From Knufia peltigerae (taxonomy: Eukaryota; Ascomycota; Eurotiomycetes; Chaetothyriales; Trichomeriaceae): a stretch of 64,000 nucleotides of DNA. A model generated the notes under the pieces. It searched no databases. It saw only the letters and a list, made by a program, of their open reading frames with translations, and had not been told where the DNA came from. The stretch is taken from the NCBI GenBank assembly GCA_030247855.1, contig JAPDRN010000012.1, positions 186,001 through 250,000 on the forward strand, read 5' to 3'. The translations under genes and the position numbers were made by a program. This document shows, in pieces, positions 1 to 10,629 of this stretch; positions within the stretch are counted from its first letter, which is position 1; the number at the start of each line of letters is the position of its first letter.

Positions 1-24
1 TCAGACTGTAACCATCATATTGAG

Positions 25-344
25 ATGCGACTTTTCATTGATGGAACCTTTGTGGACTCTATTCAAATCAGGAAGATCCGAGTCATTAGTCCAACGACGA
101 ACGAATGTGTCGCAGAGGGTTAGCGAAGCCACCGAAGAAGACGTCGAGAAAACAGTCCAAAGTGCCAAGCGAGCGTTTCCTGCCTGGCCCTCTGTCGATG
201 GTAAGGGAGAAATGCGCCACTAAAGTACAAATGTGTTTTGACGTCTGAGAACACTCACTCACTGACTCTTTGTATAGCTTCAGAAAGACGAAATTGTTTA
301 AACAGGTTGGCGGATTTGATCGAACAAAACGTTAAAGAGTCCTG
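25..344 (+). pseudogene. aldehyde dehydrogenase, N-terminal fragment
   Basis: This encodes only the first part of an NAD(P)-dependent aldehyde dehydrogenase. The reading frame from the ATG at 25 gives an ALDH-like start (MRLFIDGTFVDS) and runs into a stop near 120. The next recognisable part (SEATEEDVEKTVQSAKRAF) lies in another frame, so one extra base sits at about 115-121. A good intron (GTAAGG...TATAG) at 201-277 joins it to NRLADLIEQN in the expected order. The frame then stops at about 342-344. The NAD-binding core, catalytic Cys and Glu and the whole C-terminal half are missing. It abuts an unrelated amidohydrolase tail. The family call is firm for the surviving 80 or so residues; the gene cannot make an enzyme. 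Confidence 0.72.
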
Positions 345-352
345 AACGGGAC

Positions 353-709
353 ATGTTGCAGGCGGATGCCATAATGCGGCAGCTAAACAACCAGTTTTAT
401 TTTGATTCTGCGGGATGGTCGTTTCCCGAACAGGTGACGGGATTGTTGCAGTATGTGAGTTTCGAAAGGATCCTACATGGTACGGATTTTCCATGGACAC
501 CGATCATGGTGGTCACAGAGTTATCTCGGGATGATGATCAGTTTGTACCTGTGGTTTTTAAGCAGCAGGGTGCGAACCAGGAATTGTGGGAGTGGCGAAA
601 TGCCGAGAGATTGTTTAAGAGAACGGATGGGAGGATTAGTGGCGGTAATGAGAATAGGACGATGATTGGAGTAGATCATGAAAATGCCGATACAGGGACA
701 CGTCTGTAG
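353..709 (+). pseudogene. amidohydrolase (ACMSD/decarboxylase-like), C-terminal fragment
   Basis: The frame from 353 reads like the last 90 or so residues of a family-2 amidohydrolase of the ACMSD or 5-carboxyuracil/6-methylsalicylate decarboxylase type. The strand with FYFDSAG is followed by RILHGTDFPWTP, where the Asp of the GTDFP block is the usual late metal/catalytic Asp, and then by a closing NAERLFKR helix. The N-terminal HxH metal site and most of the barrel are absent. It starts a few bases after the stop of the aldehyde dehydrogenase fragment, in the same direction, so it is either a deletion junction or two decayed neighbours. About 20 further codons to the stop look like random tail. 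Family call moderate; loss of function near certain. Confidence 0.62.
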
Positions 710-853
710 ATGAGGACATTAACTCATAACGTGCCTTAAGAAGCAACAAGCGTTCTGACAGCTTCTGCATTTCTCAAATCGAGCGACGACGCCAGTAAAC
801 ACTTGCTGGCAGGTTGTGATTGTCATAGTCAGTTCTCAAGTCAGTGTGTTTTA

Positions 854-3208
854 TCATTCAATATCTGATGTTCGTGTTGTGCTTGTCCATGATACCAGAA
901 TATCCAACATATCTTTAGCAATTCCCCATTGCGATGCCATGGTGCGTAGAATTATCTGGCATTGATAGAGCCCTTGACGTAAATTTACCGTCCTATAGTC
1001 AGATTTCACAGGTCGACCCAGCAGGTAGTCATGTAATGTCGAGCTCTTCTGAGCGGCCTGCGTATCTAAAGCACGGGCTTTGGAAAACATGTACGCATGC
1101 ACGTCCTTACATTCATAGCGCGCCGGAATGCGAATTTCGTGATCTCCTAAGCCGAAGAATGCGTAGTATATTGTGGCCGAAGCAAATACTGCAGCTGGCA
1201 TGCTCAGTGCATGAGCTCGACCAAGATGAAGACGTTGGGCAAGATGCTGAATGGTGTTGGCATGGAGCAATGCAGCTCGAGCTTCCGCCGATCGCGTCCA
1301 GGATTTGATGTCGCTACGGGTTCCAGGCAAGCCTTGGCCGATACAGAAGATTTTTTGAGACGTATTGCAGATATTCCTGAAGAGCTGTACACTGTCGGTA
1401 ATCGCATCTATGCATAGGGTATGCCATCGAATGCGCAACTCCACAGCATCGATGGTGTCCCCAAGCCGAGCAAGACACAACTGTTGTATATGGCCCAGTG
1501 CGTCGATAATTTCAAGTTGGGAGGGTGTGCCTACCGTACCGGCTCCAGCGGCATTACTTTCGGAGATTAGGGCTTGAAAGCCCTCGAGCAAAACGAGGGT
1601 TGAGAATGGGGATAGTTGAGGTAATGTACAAGCAGAGCGGGTTCGGAAAAGGGTCAGAAATATCTCTCGAAAGGTAGGGGTATCCTCCAGAGCTTCCTCC
1701 ATCTGAGATATCCACGCTTCTGGGGTACTGGCGGTGAAGATAGCATCACTGGCAATGCAGTGTAAGGGGTTCGAAACGTGCCTCCCGAGAGGCACTCCCC
1801 TTGCATATCTCGCCAATTGAGCATCAACGACGAAAAGACCGCATACGATCCTGCGTTGCATTTCGACATCGGCCCATTGTTGCCACGCAGCGTGCTTCGC
1901 TTGCGTAGTTTGGGCCCGATCGGGAAGGCCTTCCAGGCCACGGAGTGTCAGGTCAAACATGCCGAGAGTTCGCGCCCAGCTGAGTGCCCAACCATGAAGT
2001 GTTTGGGCCATATGTCTCAGCTTAGCGGACTGCGAGAGTTGAGGAATCAGCTTTGGTGGTATAGGACTTTGGTTCTTACCTTTGACATCATGGCATAGAC
2101 TTGGCCGAGCAGAGCACAGCCGACAATCTGTGTGTTGGGATAGTCACCAGCGACATGCCGAAGAGTGAGTTCGTAACTGTAATTCCACTGCGTGGATGCG
2201 GCTGCCTGCGCTATTTCCCACAGCAGTTCACCTTTAGAAATTGCATCGCTGTTTCCGAGGAAGAGAGACCCGATGGCCACCATATTGAGTAGGAGAAATG
2301 GACCAGTGCTCTTCAACTTCCATGTCGCCTCGTGCATAATGGGGAAGGTAGGGTTGAATTGTGAAAAGAAAAGTGAAATACAAGCATCAAAGAAGACCGA
2401 GTTGATGCCCTTTTCTCGAATTCTTTGCTTGTACCTGGCGGACTGATAAATCTCGCGTATGAGAGAATGGCCCAGAACCAGAGCAAAAGAGCGTGGACTC
2501 ACATTTTCATGTAACATGGCATTGAGTTGCAACAAAGCGGGCGGACTTGGATCAGCAGCCTGGCTTGGTCCCTTGTCGAGATCTGCCACGTCCTGAGGAG
2601 GATTGGCTTCAGTCGCAATGCCCGAAAGGTTCTGACTCGGGGACAATGGCATCATGGCGTCTTGTGGACTGGGGAATATATACTGGAGAAAGTCTTCGGT
2701 GCCAGTACTGCCAAAGGGAGAGAAATTAGGAAGCTCACTGTTATCGTTCTCAAAAGAATCTAGCTGAGTAAATGGCAGCGGCTGAATATGCGACTGTTCG
2801 GATGTCTGAACATGAGACCAATCGACATTGTTATGACCGTTATCGTCCAGGTTCGAGGGTGCCATGGACATAGATAGGTAACCAGGCTCATCGAACGCTC
2901 GTCTTCGATGTGTCCTTCTGTGCCTTGACAGTGTGTCGAGCCGAGCGAAAGATCTGTTGCACTGCTCACAATGGAAAGGCCTGTCGCCAGTATCTTGACG
3001 AACGCTTCAGCATCATCTCAATGACTATTACCTGGCGATCAACTTACGTGTCCGTTCGTGACGCTGCCAATGTTGCTGTAAGTATTTATGCTCTCAGAAG
3101 GATGAAGGCTCAGGTACTAACGATGAGATGCTCGTGCTTCTGATACATTTGGGTACAGAATCGACATTGCTGCCTTTTCGCGGAGGCGGGCTGCGTTGAC
3201 GCCGCCAT
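854..3208 (-). CDS. C2H2 zinc finger / fungal_trans transcription factor
   Basis: Nuclear DNA-binding regulator assembled from four exons on the minus strand: 3122-3208, 3048-3075, 2080-2993 and 854-2029 (about 734 aa). Finger 1 is split by an intron: Cys15 and Cys18 lie in exon 1, His31 and His35 in exon 2. Finger 2 (Cys47, Cys50, His63, His67) follows a TGDRPF linker close to the consensus TGEKPF. A low-complexity acidic/Ser-rich stretch comes next. From about residue 230 to the end is a region typical of the fungal_trans middle homology domain (a FNPTFPIMHE-like block, then LHGWALSWARTLGMFD). Start chosen at the first ATG before finger 1. It lies next to an epoxide hydrolase and a monooxygenase remnant, so it may once have regulated them; target genes are unknown. 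Confidence 0.85.
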
Positions 3209-3604
3209 GAGCGTCGAAATCGCGAGAGGCGGTGCAAAGGCTGTTGATTCTTTGCGCTCTTGATGTGATGGTGGGACAATGATCAAGAAGCATCCTGTCC
3301 AATGCAAGAATCCAGCAGAAGGGGTGCGAAGACAGGAGAGCTCCTTAACTTGAGATGCGGGGGATGCTGCGTCTAGGCCTTGATATGGGCTTGGCTAGAT
3401 CCACGGGCGTGCGGACTGGGCTGAGTTCTGGGTAAGGTAGGGCCTTACCTACCGAGGTATAGACAGCCTAAACCCCCGAAACCCAGCCTAACCCAATTCA
3501 TGTCAAGGCCTATTTGAATCCTTCCCATTTTATCCCTTCTGAAAGTGTCACGAGCCTCAAAACGGCGGCATGCAACGTTCATATTTTCATATACCACCTG
3601 GATA
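3209..3604. other. intergenic, upstream of the C2H2 regulator
   Basis: Promoter side of the regulator gene and downstream side of the epoxide hydrolase. Contains an imperfect palindromic CCTTACCTACCGAGGTA stretch near 3440. No gene or clear factor site recognised. Confidence 0.4.
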
Positions 3605-4647
3605 TTAGGGAGATACATGACTCTCTATGAGCTTATTGACCTCGGAACTTGCAATTATGTGCGGCCAGTGTCCCTGGGCGTCCACGATCTTTACGCTTAG
3701 CTGTGATGCACTGGCTTTCAATGCCGTTTCCATGAAACCCGGGACACTGGCTTTGTCTGGCTGTGAATCTATCGCAAGCACAGGTACCTGCACGTGGCTT
3801 GACATACGGCCAGCAGCCAGATCACTGCTTTCCTGGCTCAAGTGTATGTTCTCTAGCAATGCACGATACCAGTTTGTTGGTCCTCTGAATCCGCCAGACC
3901 GGAACTCGGCGAGCCAGCGCCATTTTTCCTCCTCGTCGACGATGCTCTGCCGGCCAAACCGGTTGGAACTTAGCCAAGCTTCAAGCTTGCCTGGTGGATA
4001 GAAGTTTTCCGCTTTCAAGTCTGCATCTTGTTCGTAGACGAGTGAATGGAACGATTCCAGCTTCGACGGGTCAGCTAGCTGTCTATGTCCGAAATTGTAT
4101 CGCAACTTACGTGGGCCTCGACTATGGGAGGACTGTCACTCGAAGCGAAGAAGTCCATGTAAGCGAACTTCTCCATCCCGATCAAACTCTTCACCCTCTT
4201 GTTTACTGCTTCCAGGTCAAAGCGAACGCCGGGCTGCATGAACGGCACTGAGATGAAAGTCAGACTCAGCAGTCTTTCTGGATGATAACAGTACAGTCGA
4301 GACATGAGATGACTTCCAAAGTCATGCGAAATCCCGTGGAAGCGATGTATCTGCTCATGATCGAGGATTTTGATAACGTCGTCGACCATATCTCGGTGAT
4401 TATACGCCGATACATCGTCAGGCTTCGAGCTTCCGCCATACCCAAGCAAGTCGGGAGCAATGACACCAAACCCCAAGTCCGCAAAGTGCTCCAGTTGTCG
4501 TCGCCAGTCCTTTGAAGTCGATGGAAATCCATGGAAAAAGGCCAGTGTAGGTTTCTTTGTGCTTTCCGATGGGTGCCAGAAATATTGATACGTGAAGTCT
4601 CGTCTGCCCGCCTGAAGAGTTTTCGTTGTGAACTTTTCCGAAATCAT
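3605..4647 (-). CDS. epoxide hydrolase, alpha/beta-hydrolase fold
   Basis: Probable soluble epoxide hydrolase opening epoxides to vicinal diols. Two exons: 4112-4647 and 3605-4061, with a 50-bp intron at 4062-4111. Numbered from the ATG at 4647, the oxyanion motif HGFP is at 39-42 and the nucleophile Asp109 is in SHDFGS. A NWYR lid-Tyr motif follows, then an Asp in AIDSQPD and the base His in AQGHWPH. Length about 330 aa is normal for the family. An in-frame ATG at 4857 would add 70 Ser/Arg/Pro-rich residues; I prefer the internal start because ISEKFTTKTL resembles the usual family N-terminus. A shorter 32-bp intron is possible but too small. It lies divergent to a Baeyer-Villiger-type monooxygenase pseudogene. 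Confidence 0.83.
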
Positions 4648-4991
4648 GACGAGAGGTTTGTGTTGGTTAGGTTCTCCAGTGGTGAAACCAAATACCTTGC
4701 GACTATTGACAGTATGATGTCTCAAGGGCGACGTGCACGCAGTACCCGGTGCCGCAATCAATTTGCGGGACGAAGGTCGTGTCTGCGGGACGATTGCGGG
4801 ACGCCGGTATGATCCTGGAGCACCGCATAGCAACTCCGTAGCAGTTGCATCAGCCATTCCAGAAAAGGCATCGACTTATGTCGATGCTTAAATCTACATT
4901 GCCATGTCATGGCTCTGTGTCCAGGAGCGCGAACCGTCAAGCCACTTCCAGGTAACCAGGAAATTTCACCAGCAACACAAGCAGCACGCAT

Positions 4992-6908
4992 ATGTCTATG
5001 GGAAGCATGGCGGTCACTACATCCATCTTATCATTTGAGACAAGACAGCGTATCGAGAGCGACAAATTGAGACATTGCCGTGGGAAAGCCCAAGGAAAGC
5101 TTCTTTTCGCAGAACGACATGTTAGAATCATCTGCATTGGAGCAGGAGCCTCGGGCCTATGCTTCGCGTACAAGTTGCAAAGGTCATTTCGAAATTTCAC
5201 CCTGAATATCTATGAGAAGAACGAGGATCTATCTGGGACATGGTTTGAGAACAGATACCCAGGGTCTGTATATAGCCAAGTCGTTGTGAATGTTTTTGGG
5301 GTGCTTCCATGGCTAATGTTTCTCTCTCTCGATAGATGTGCCTAATGTGCCCGCCTGTACGTCTATGGGTTGGACAGATATATGCCGCTGACAGAATGCC
5401 ACATTAATGAAAAACCTCTCTAGCACAACTATACATACTCATGGGGACCATCACCGACCTATAGCGCCGTCTATGTCTCTTCCCAGGAGCTTTACCAGTA
5501 CTTCAAGAACTTTCGCGCGAAACACCGACTCGAGAAGTATATTCATCTGCAACACAAAGTGGTCGGTGCCACCTGGGACGGAAAAGCATGGAAAGTCCAA
5601 GTTGAAGAAGTCCAAACTGGTCGCTTGGTCGATGCAGAGTGCGATATACTCATCAACGCCAACGGCATTCTCAACAATTGGAATTGGCCTGACATCCCAG
5701 ATCTGGACAAGTTTCAAGGAAAGCTATTGCACAGTGCCAACTGGGATACAACTGTGTCGTTGGATAACAAATCCGTCGGGTTGGTTGGTAACGGGTGCGT
5801 AGTACGCCCCTTGACACATACTCAAATTTTCCACGATACTGATTCAACGATACTAATGAGTGAGATCAAACAACAGATCGTCCGGCATTCAAATCCTACC
5901 TGCAATCCAACCTAGAGTCAAGAAACTGACCACTTTCATCCAGGGCTTGACCTAGGTCCCACCGAGTCCTAGTCTTCAACAACACATTACACACCTTCCG
6001 AGAAGGCCGTCTTCTCTTCTTCCCCTTCCACCCTCCGCGCCCTCCGCAAGCTGAACGAAACTTCGACCAATTGTCTGTTTGGTACTTTCGTCAAGAACTC
6101 GGCGACTCAACATGATACCCGCACCGACCTCACCCAACAGATGCAGAGTCGCCTCAACAATCCCCAATTGGCTTCCGCTCCGATCCCGTCTTGGTCACCC
6201 GGCTGTCGCCGCCTCACTCCCGGCGTCAACTACCTCGAATCTTTGACAAAACCCAACGTGCAGATCTGTCTGGGTGGGGTCCGCAGCGTCACCGAAACAG
6301 GCGTGGTAGGACCCGACGGCGCCCATCACGACCTGGACGTTCTGATATGCGCCGCGGGTTTCAATGTCTCCTTTCGTCCTCGTTTCCCCGTCATCAATGA
6401 GGCTGGCACAAATCTGCAAGATTTGTGGGCAAAGGACCCCGGATGTTATTTCGGCACCGCCGTCGCTGACATGCCCAACTACATATTGTTTCTCGGTCCC
6501 AATTGCCCGGTCGGCGACGGTCCTCTGTTGCCCGTGATTGAGACTCAAGCCGATTACATGTTGAAATGGATCGACCGATGGCAGACTGAAAACAACATGC
6601 TCTTTTTCCACCCGAAAGCGGCCGCCGTGGACTAATTCGTGGATCACGTCGACACCTACATGCCCAACACCGTGTGGACCGAAGGGTGCAGGTCGTGCTA
6701 CAAAAGTGATGTCAACGGCAGGGTGGTGGCGCCGTGGCCGGGAAGTTCTCTCCATTCCATGGAAACCACGCAGGAGGTCAGAGGGGATGACTGGAACATC
6801 GAGTACCGAGGCAATAGGTACAGTTGGATGGGTAATGGTTATAGTTCCCCCGGACCCCCGTTCACCGCGGGACCTTTTGCCTGCCTCCCGCAATCCGTAC
6901 CGGTCTAG
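4992..6908 (+). pseudogene. Baeyer-Villiger-type flavin monooxygenase, decayed
   Basis: Remnant of a FAD/NADPH-dependent monooxygenase related to cyclohexanone and steroid monooxygenases. Recognisable in order are the FAD-binding GAGASGL, a GTWFENRYPG block, HNYTYSWGPS, the BVMO-like FQGKLLHSANWD and the NADPH-binding GLVGNGSSG (across an intron at about 5795-5877). Then follow long conserved C-terminal stretches (SPGCRRLTPGVNYLES, GPNCPVGDGPLLPVIE, CRSCYKS). Lesions: a stop plus frameshift after RYPG (TAA 5343-5345), TAG at 5953-5955 where Trp is expected, a frameshift near 5985-6000, and TAA at 6633-6635 inside the C-terminal domain. Neighbouring genes read cleanly, so sequencing error is unlikely. 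Substrate unknown. Confidence 0.82.
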
Positions 6909-7753
6909 TAGATTTGCGCGTGGGCCACGAGAAGCGGTAGCGGTTGGTTTACCGGTGCATGTACGGCCGCGTGCGACGATGTGCCCCAAGGGGTTGTATA
7001 TCAACATGAAAAGTAACGGTTGGTGACAATCATGGATCCTGAAGCTTGGAAGCACCTTTGGCGGTTGCAAGTGGTTAAGATCTGATGTCCTGTTGACAGC
7101 TCGGTGCTACCTTTGGTATCTGGACATGTTGGCCTGTCAACCATCATCAAGGCGCAGTGGACAACCAGCAAGTCCCCATTGTTGGCGACTATTTCTTTGC
7201 CTGGTCGTTGGAGGAACGGCAGGACAGGTTGAATAAAGAGGGGGTTTCTGACTTCTGATACGACGGACGTTGTGTGTGTCAGGCTGCGTTTCAAGGGAAC
7301 CCCCCCCTCAAGTAACCCCGGACCCCCATAGCGGTTGTGATTGGGTAGAGAATAATGTCGACATTTCTTCAACTTCATCCCGACACAAGTATACTCTGCG
7401 CGAGGTTGTAGTGAACCGGCGAAAAAAAGGTACAGTATACTAGACAAAAACTTTATTTTCAAATCTCTCGTCAATTCAAAAGCTCAAAGAAAAAAAAGCT
7501 TCCGCGTTGGTTATACACAGTTTCTATATCATCAAGGAAAATCGCCAGGGCCCAAAAACGAAGACCAAATCATTCGTTCCATCCCTCCTTTTCTTTGGTC
7601 GCGAAATCGCAACCTCCCAAAAATCCAACAGGTTGGTCATCACGCTTGTTTACATCCATCGAAGTTCATCAATAGATTTCACTAGCTCTTTCCTGTGGTC
7701 GTTCATCTTGCCTCTTTTTGATGCTTTCTCTGCTCCTTTTTACCTCAAGTCGC
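6909..7753. other. intergenic, 3' side of monooxygenase remnant and secreted protein
   Basis: Two genes end towards each other here. The first 100 or so bases may be degraded monooxygenase tail. A C-rich tract lies near 7290-7330. Open frames on both strands show no family resemblance. Confidence 0.35.
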
Positions 7754-9131
7754 CTATTGGATAAAGTCTCGTGCTGCGAATCTTCCTCGTCCGAATCGGC
7801 CACGGCCACGGCCACCTCTGAAGCCGTTACCACCTCCGTTGCCTCCGGTGTTGCCTCCGGTGTTGCCACCATTGTTGCCACCGGCGTTGGCTCCTTGTCC
7901 AGAAGTTCCGTTGTTGCCACCAGTGTTACCACCATTGCCTCCAGCATTGCCGCCCTTGTTGCCATTGTTTCCACCAGTGTTACCAGCGTTACCACCGTTG
8001 CCTCCAGCGTTGCCGCCGTTGTTGCCAGTGTTTCCACCAGCGTTACCGCTGTTATTGCCGGCATTGCCAGTGTTACCACCGTTGTTGCCTCCGTTGTTGC
8101 CATTGTTACCGTTGTTGCCGCCGTTGCCTTGGCCGACAGTGAACTTTTGGCAATCATCTTGAGCACCACGTTGAGCAACCTAGCTAGTGTTAGTAGGGCC
8201 TTTTCCTTATGTGAGTCGAGTTCAAACTTACAGGCATCAGCACAGGCTGGTGGTTGGAGGCACTGTTCATTGTGCAAACACGATAGAAACCTGCAGGCAG
8301 GCCAGAAGCGACAGCAGCAGAGAGCAAACCTTGACCGTTGCCGTTATCATTGATGCCCTTGAAGAAGTTGAACGTCTTCGGGTCGGGCGGTTGCTGAGGA
8401 GACAGGGAACCACCGAGATCCTGAATGGTGACGTGACAGTGGCCGACAACATTGCCTCCCTGTAGAGCCTGAGGAGCAGAGTAGTATGTGCCCTGAGCAT
8501 CGGTGAAAGATCCAGCCACCAAGTTTTGAAGTTGCACTTTGACTGTGAATGGCGAGTTGGCTTGAAGGTCCTGTCCAGGACCGGGGAATTGGACAATAGC
8601 CGAGATCATGTTCTGGTTTGAGGGGATATCACCCATGGTGACACCGTTACAGGATCCACCAGTCACTTGTTTGCCGTTGGTCAATGTCTTGCCAGTACAG
8701 ACGTTGATGAAGTTGGCTTGGTCACTGGTGAGAACGGTCAGCTTACGAAGCCACATTGACTTAACAAGAATAACTCACGTTTTCGAGGGTGCAGTACCAG
8801 CTTCGCTGAGGTTTCCCACGAACTGACTGCCAGTCTGAACGTTGTTGGGGTTCAATGCGAGGTTGTTACCTCCAGTGTTCCCTCCATTGTTACCCCCATT
8901 GTTACCGCCGTTGTTGCCGCCGTTGTTGCCACCGGTGTTTCCTCCATTGTTGCCACCGGTATTGCCGCCGTTGTTACCACCAGTGTTACCACCAGTATTT
9001 CCACCAGTGTTGCCGCCAGTGTTGCCACCCTTGTTTCCTCCATTGCCACCGAATTTGTTGCCCTGAGCGAAAACTTCGGAGCTGAAACCTAGGGCAGCGA
9101 CTGCCAACATCATAATCTGAGTGGTCTTCAT
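7754..9131 (-). CDS. secreted Gly/Asn-repeat protein with conserved core
   Basis: Three exons, 8779-9131, 8232-8724 and 7754-8179, give about 423 aa. Residues 1-22 form a signal peptide (MKTTQIMMLAVAALGFSSEVFA). Next comes a GGN-type tandem repeat arm to about residue 90, then a non-repetitive core of about 190 residues, NFINVCTGK to NHQPVLMPV, with several Cys. A second, longer GGN/GNN arm follows, ending in an Arg-Gly tail (GGRGRGRFGRGRF). The core matches, from memory, a family of fungal extracellular proteins often mislabelled ribosomal protein s17; its biochemical role is not known to me. Splice sites fit frame exactly; the 3' site of intron 1 at 8724/8725 is the only one that avoids a stop. 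Likely cell wall or matrix. Confidence 0.85.
7800..8130 (-). repeat. Gly/Asn-coding minisatellite, C-terminal arm
   Basis: Imperfect tandem GGN/GNN-coding triplets (GGT, GGC, AAC rich on the minus strand) inside exon 3 of the secreted protein. The opposite strand shows long Pro/Leu and Val/Ala/Thr open frames only because of this bias. Confidence 0.85.
8868..9060 (-). repeat. Gly/Asn-coding minisatellite, N-terminal arm
   Basis: Tandem 9- and 12-bp units coding GGN and GGNT/GGNN directly after the signal peptide of the secreted protein. Likely to vary in copy number between strains. Confidence 0.85.
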
Positions 9132-10629
9132 TTTGGTTGTGTTTGGTGTAGAAAGAGTTTGGTGTTGGTAAATTTGAACAGAGTCAGTTTTGAATTGTAT
9201 AGAGTGTAAATCAAAGGGAATAAAAATCAAATCTTTGTTTCTAAGAACGAGAGACTTCGCGGTCAACGCGGTCAAGCCTAAGGAATGTAAAAAGGTCGAA
9301 AAAATCTGGGAAATTTGGGATGCGAAAAGGAATGAAGAGGCACTGCCACGACGAGAGGGAAAAAAATACCAACATTGCAAGAGAGAAGAGAAGACCTCTT
9401 ATGCGATTGCCTTGGCAGTGCCTGACAAGTGTCGCAGGGCCGAAGCTCGTTCCATGGTGATTTCCTTGAGGCTCAAAGTGTTTCCAATGGAGGGGGATGA
9501 CACAACGATCTCGGCCTGCTTCAGATCGCGAGCGTGCGGCGACCAGCTTCGCCGGTTACAGGTTGGTCGCAGCATGCCGCCGCAACGCGAGCTTTGAAGG
9601 GAAACAAGCATTGCCAATGTTAGACGTGGAGAACTAGTTCGGGCCCAGATCCAAGACAGGCAGATTGATGGAAGAGACGAAGGTGAGGCTCGGACGGTTT
9701 CGAAGCGTGTCGGAGGAGCGAAGGAGAAACAGTGTGTCTGAAACGAGCGGCTGTAGCGAAATGTCGACCATTGGCCTACAGGTCACGGTTAAGTCGATGC
9801 AGCTAGCCGGATGGCGGTTAGCACGGTGGTTAAGTGAGGATTAGCTCGTTCTAGTGGGTGTTGGAGCCTCATCTCCATCAACTCCTGGCAACCTCCTAAT
9901 CGATGTCACTCGACACCTCCTTCGACAATGTAAGCATCTCCATCTCGAATCTCCCATGAATACTAGGATTGTATTTGCTCCTTCGGTTACCACGGCAAAG
10001 TTCTGTCCAGCAAAGAGAAGAAAGCAAAAAAGCCTCTCGCAAGGCTGCCGGGACCCCCCTCCCTCCTTCCCCAGCTCGATCGCCCCTCTCTTGCTTCACC
10101 GTCACAGTCGCCAACATTCCAAAGATAAACGATCACCACTGGTGGCCTTGTGGCTCCCACATGGACCAGACAATGATGGCCCCCCTGGAAATCGTTCTAG
10201 CATACTTTGTGCGACGATCCCCCTGGGAGCCTCCGTGTCTTGGTAGCAGTCAAGCTACACCAAGCTTTTTCTCCGCCAGATAACCGATTGCATCCTGGCC
10301 CGGACTCAACATGAAGCAGGAGACGTCGGGCTCAGGGCAGAAAGACGGCTCAAGTCACCACCCCTTTCTCTACCCTGCAATGTTTTGGGGACCAACCAGG
10401 CCTCGCGTGTTTTCTTCCTGATTCACTCACGAGGTCTGGCGCAAGTTTGACGATAAAGTTAGGCTTTGCCGATTGACTCTACTCCATAGCGGCCATGATT
10501 ATTCAACATAAGGGGGTGGGTTTGGTTGCTTTCGGATTTGGCTACCTCCGGCCAAGATGAAGCTTCGGTATCGGTCTATCCGTGCGGAAAAAGCTTGTTT
10601 CTGGCCTTTTCCTCCTCAGGGGACCATGA
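9132..10629. other. long intergenic region upstream of the secreted-protein gene
   Basis: Promoter side of the repeat-protein gene and 3' side of the PhzF-like gene. A purine-rich 5' leader lies at about 9190-9400. Open frames at 9854-10283 have no family signal and no plausible splice context. Confidence 0.4.

Noticed and set aside
4992..6908. Monooxygenase frameshifts as assembly errors
   Set aside because: Three stops and frame changes cluster in this gene while more than 30 other genes read cleanly, so decay is the better explanation.
6195..7070. 291-codon minus-strand frame opposite the monooxygenase remnant
   Set aside because: The plus strand carries long conserved monooxygenase segments; the antisense product has no recognisable domain.
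7669..8353. Val/Ala/Thr- and Pro/Leu-rich frames across the repeat region
   Set aside because: They are reading-frame shadows of GGN-coding triplet repeats of the secreted protein.
9854..10283. Candidate gene on the plus strand
   Set aside because: Overlapping frames with no domain, no biased codon pattern and no convincing splice structure.
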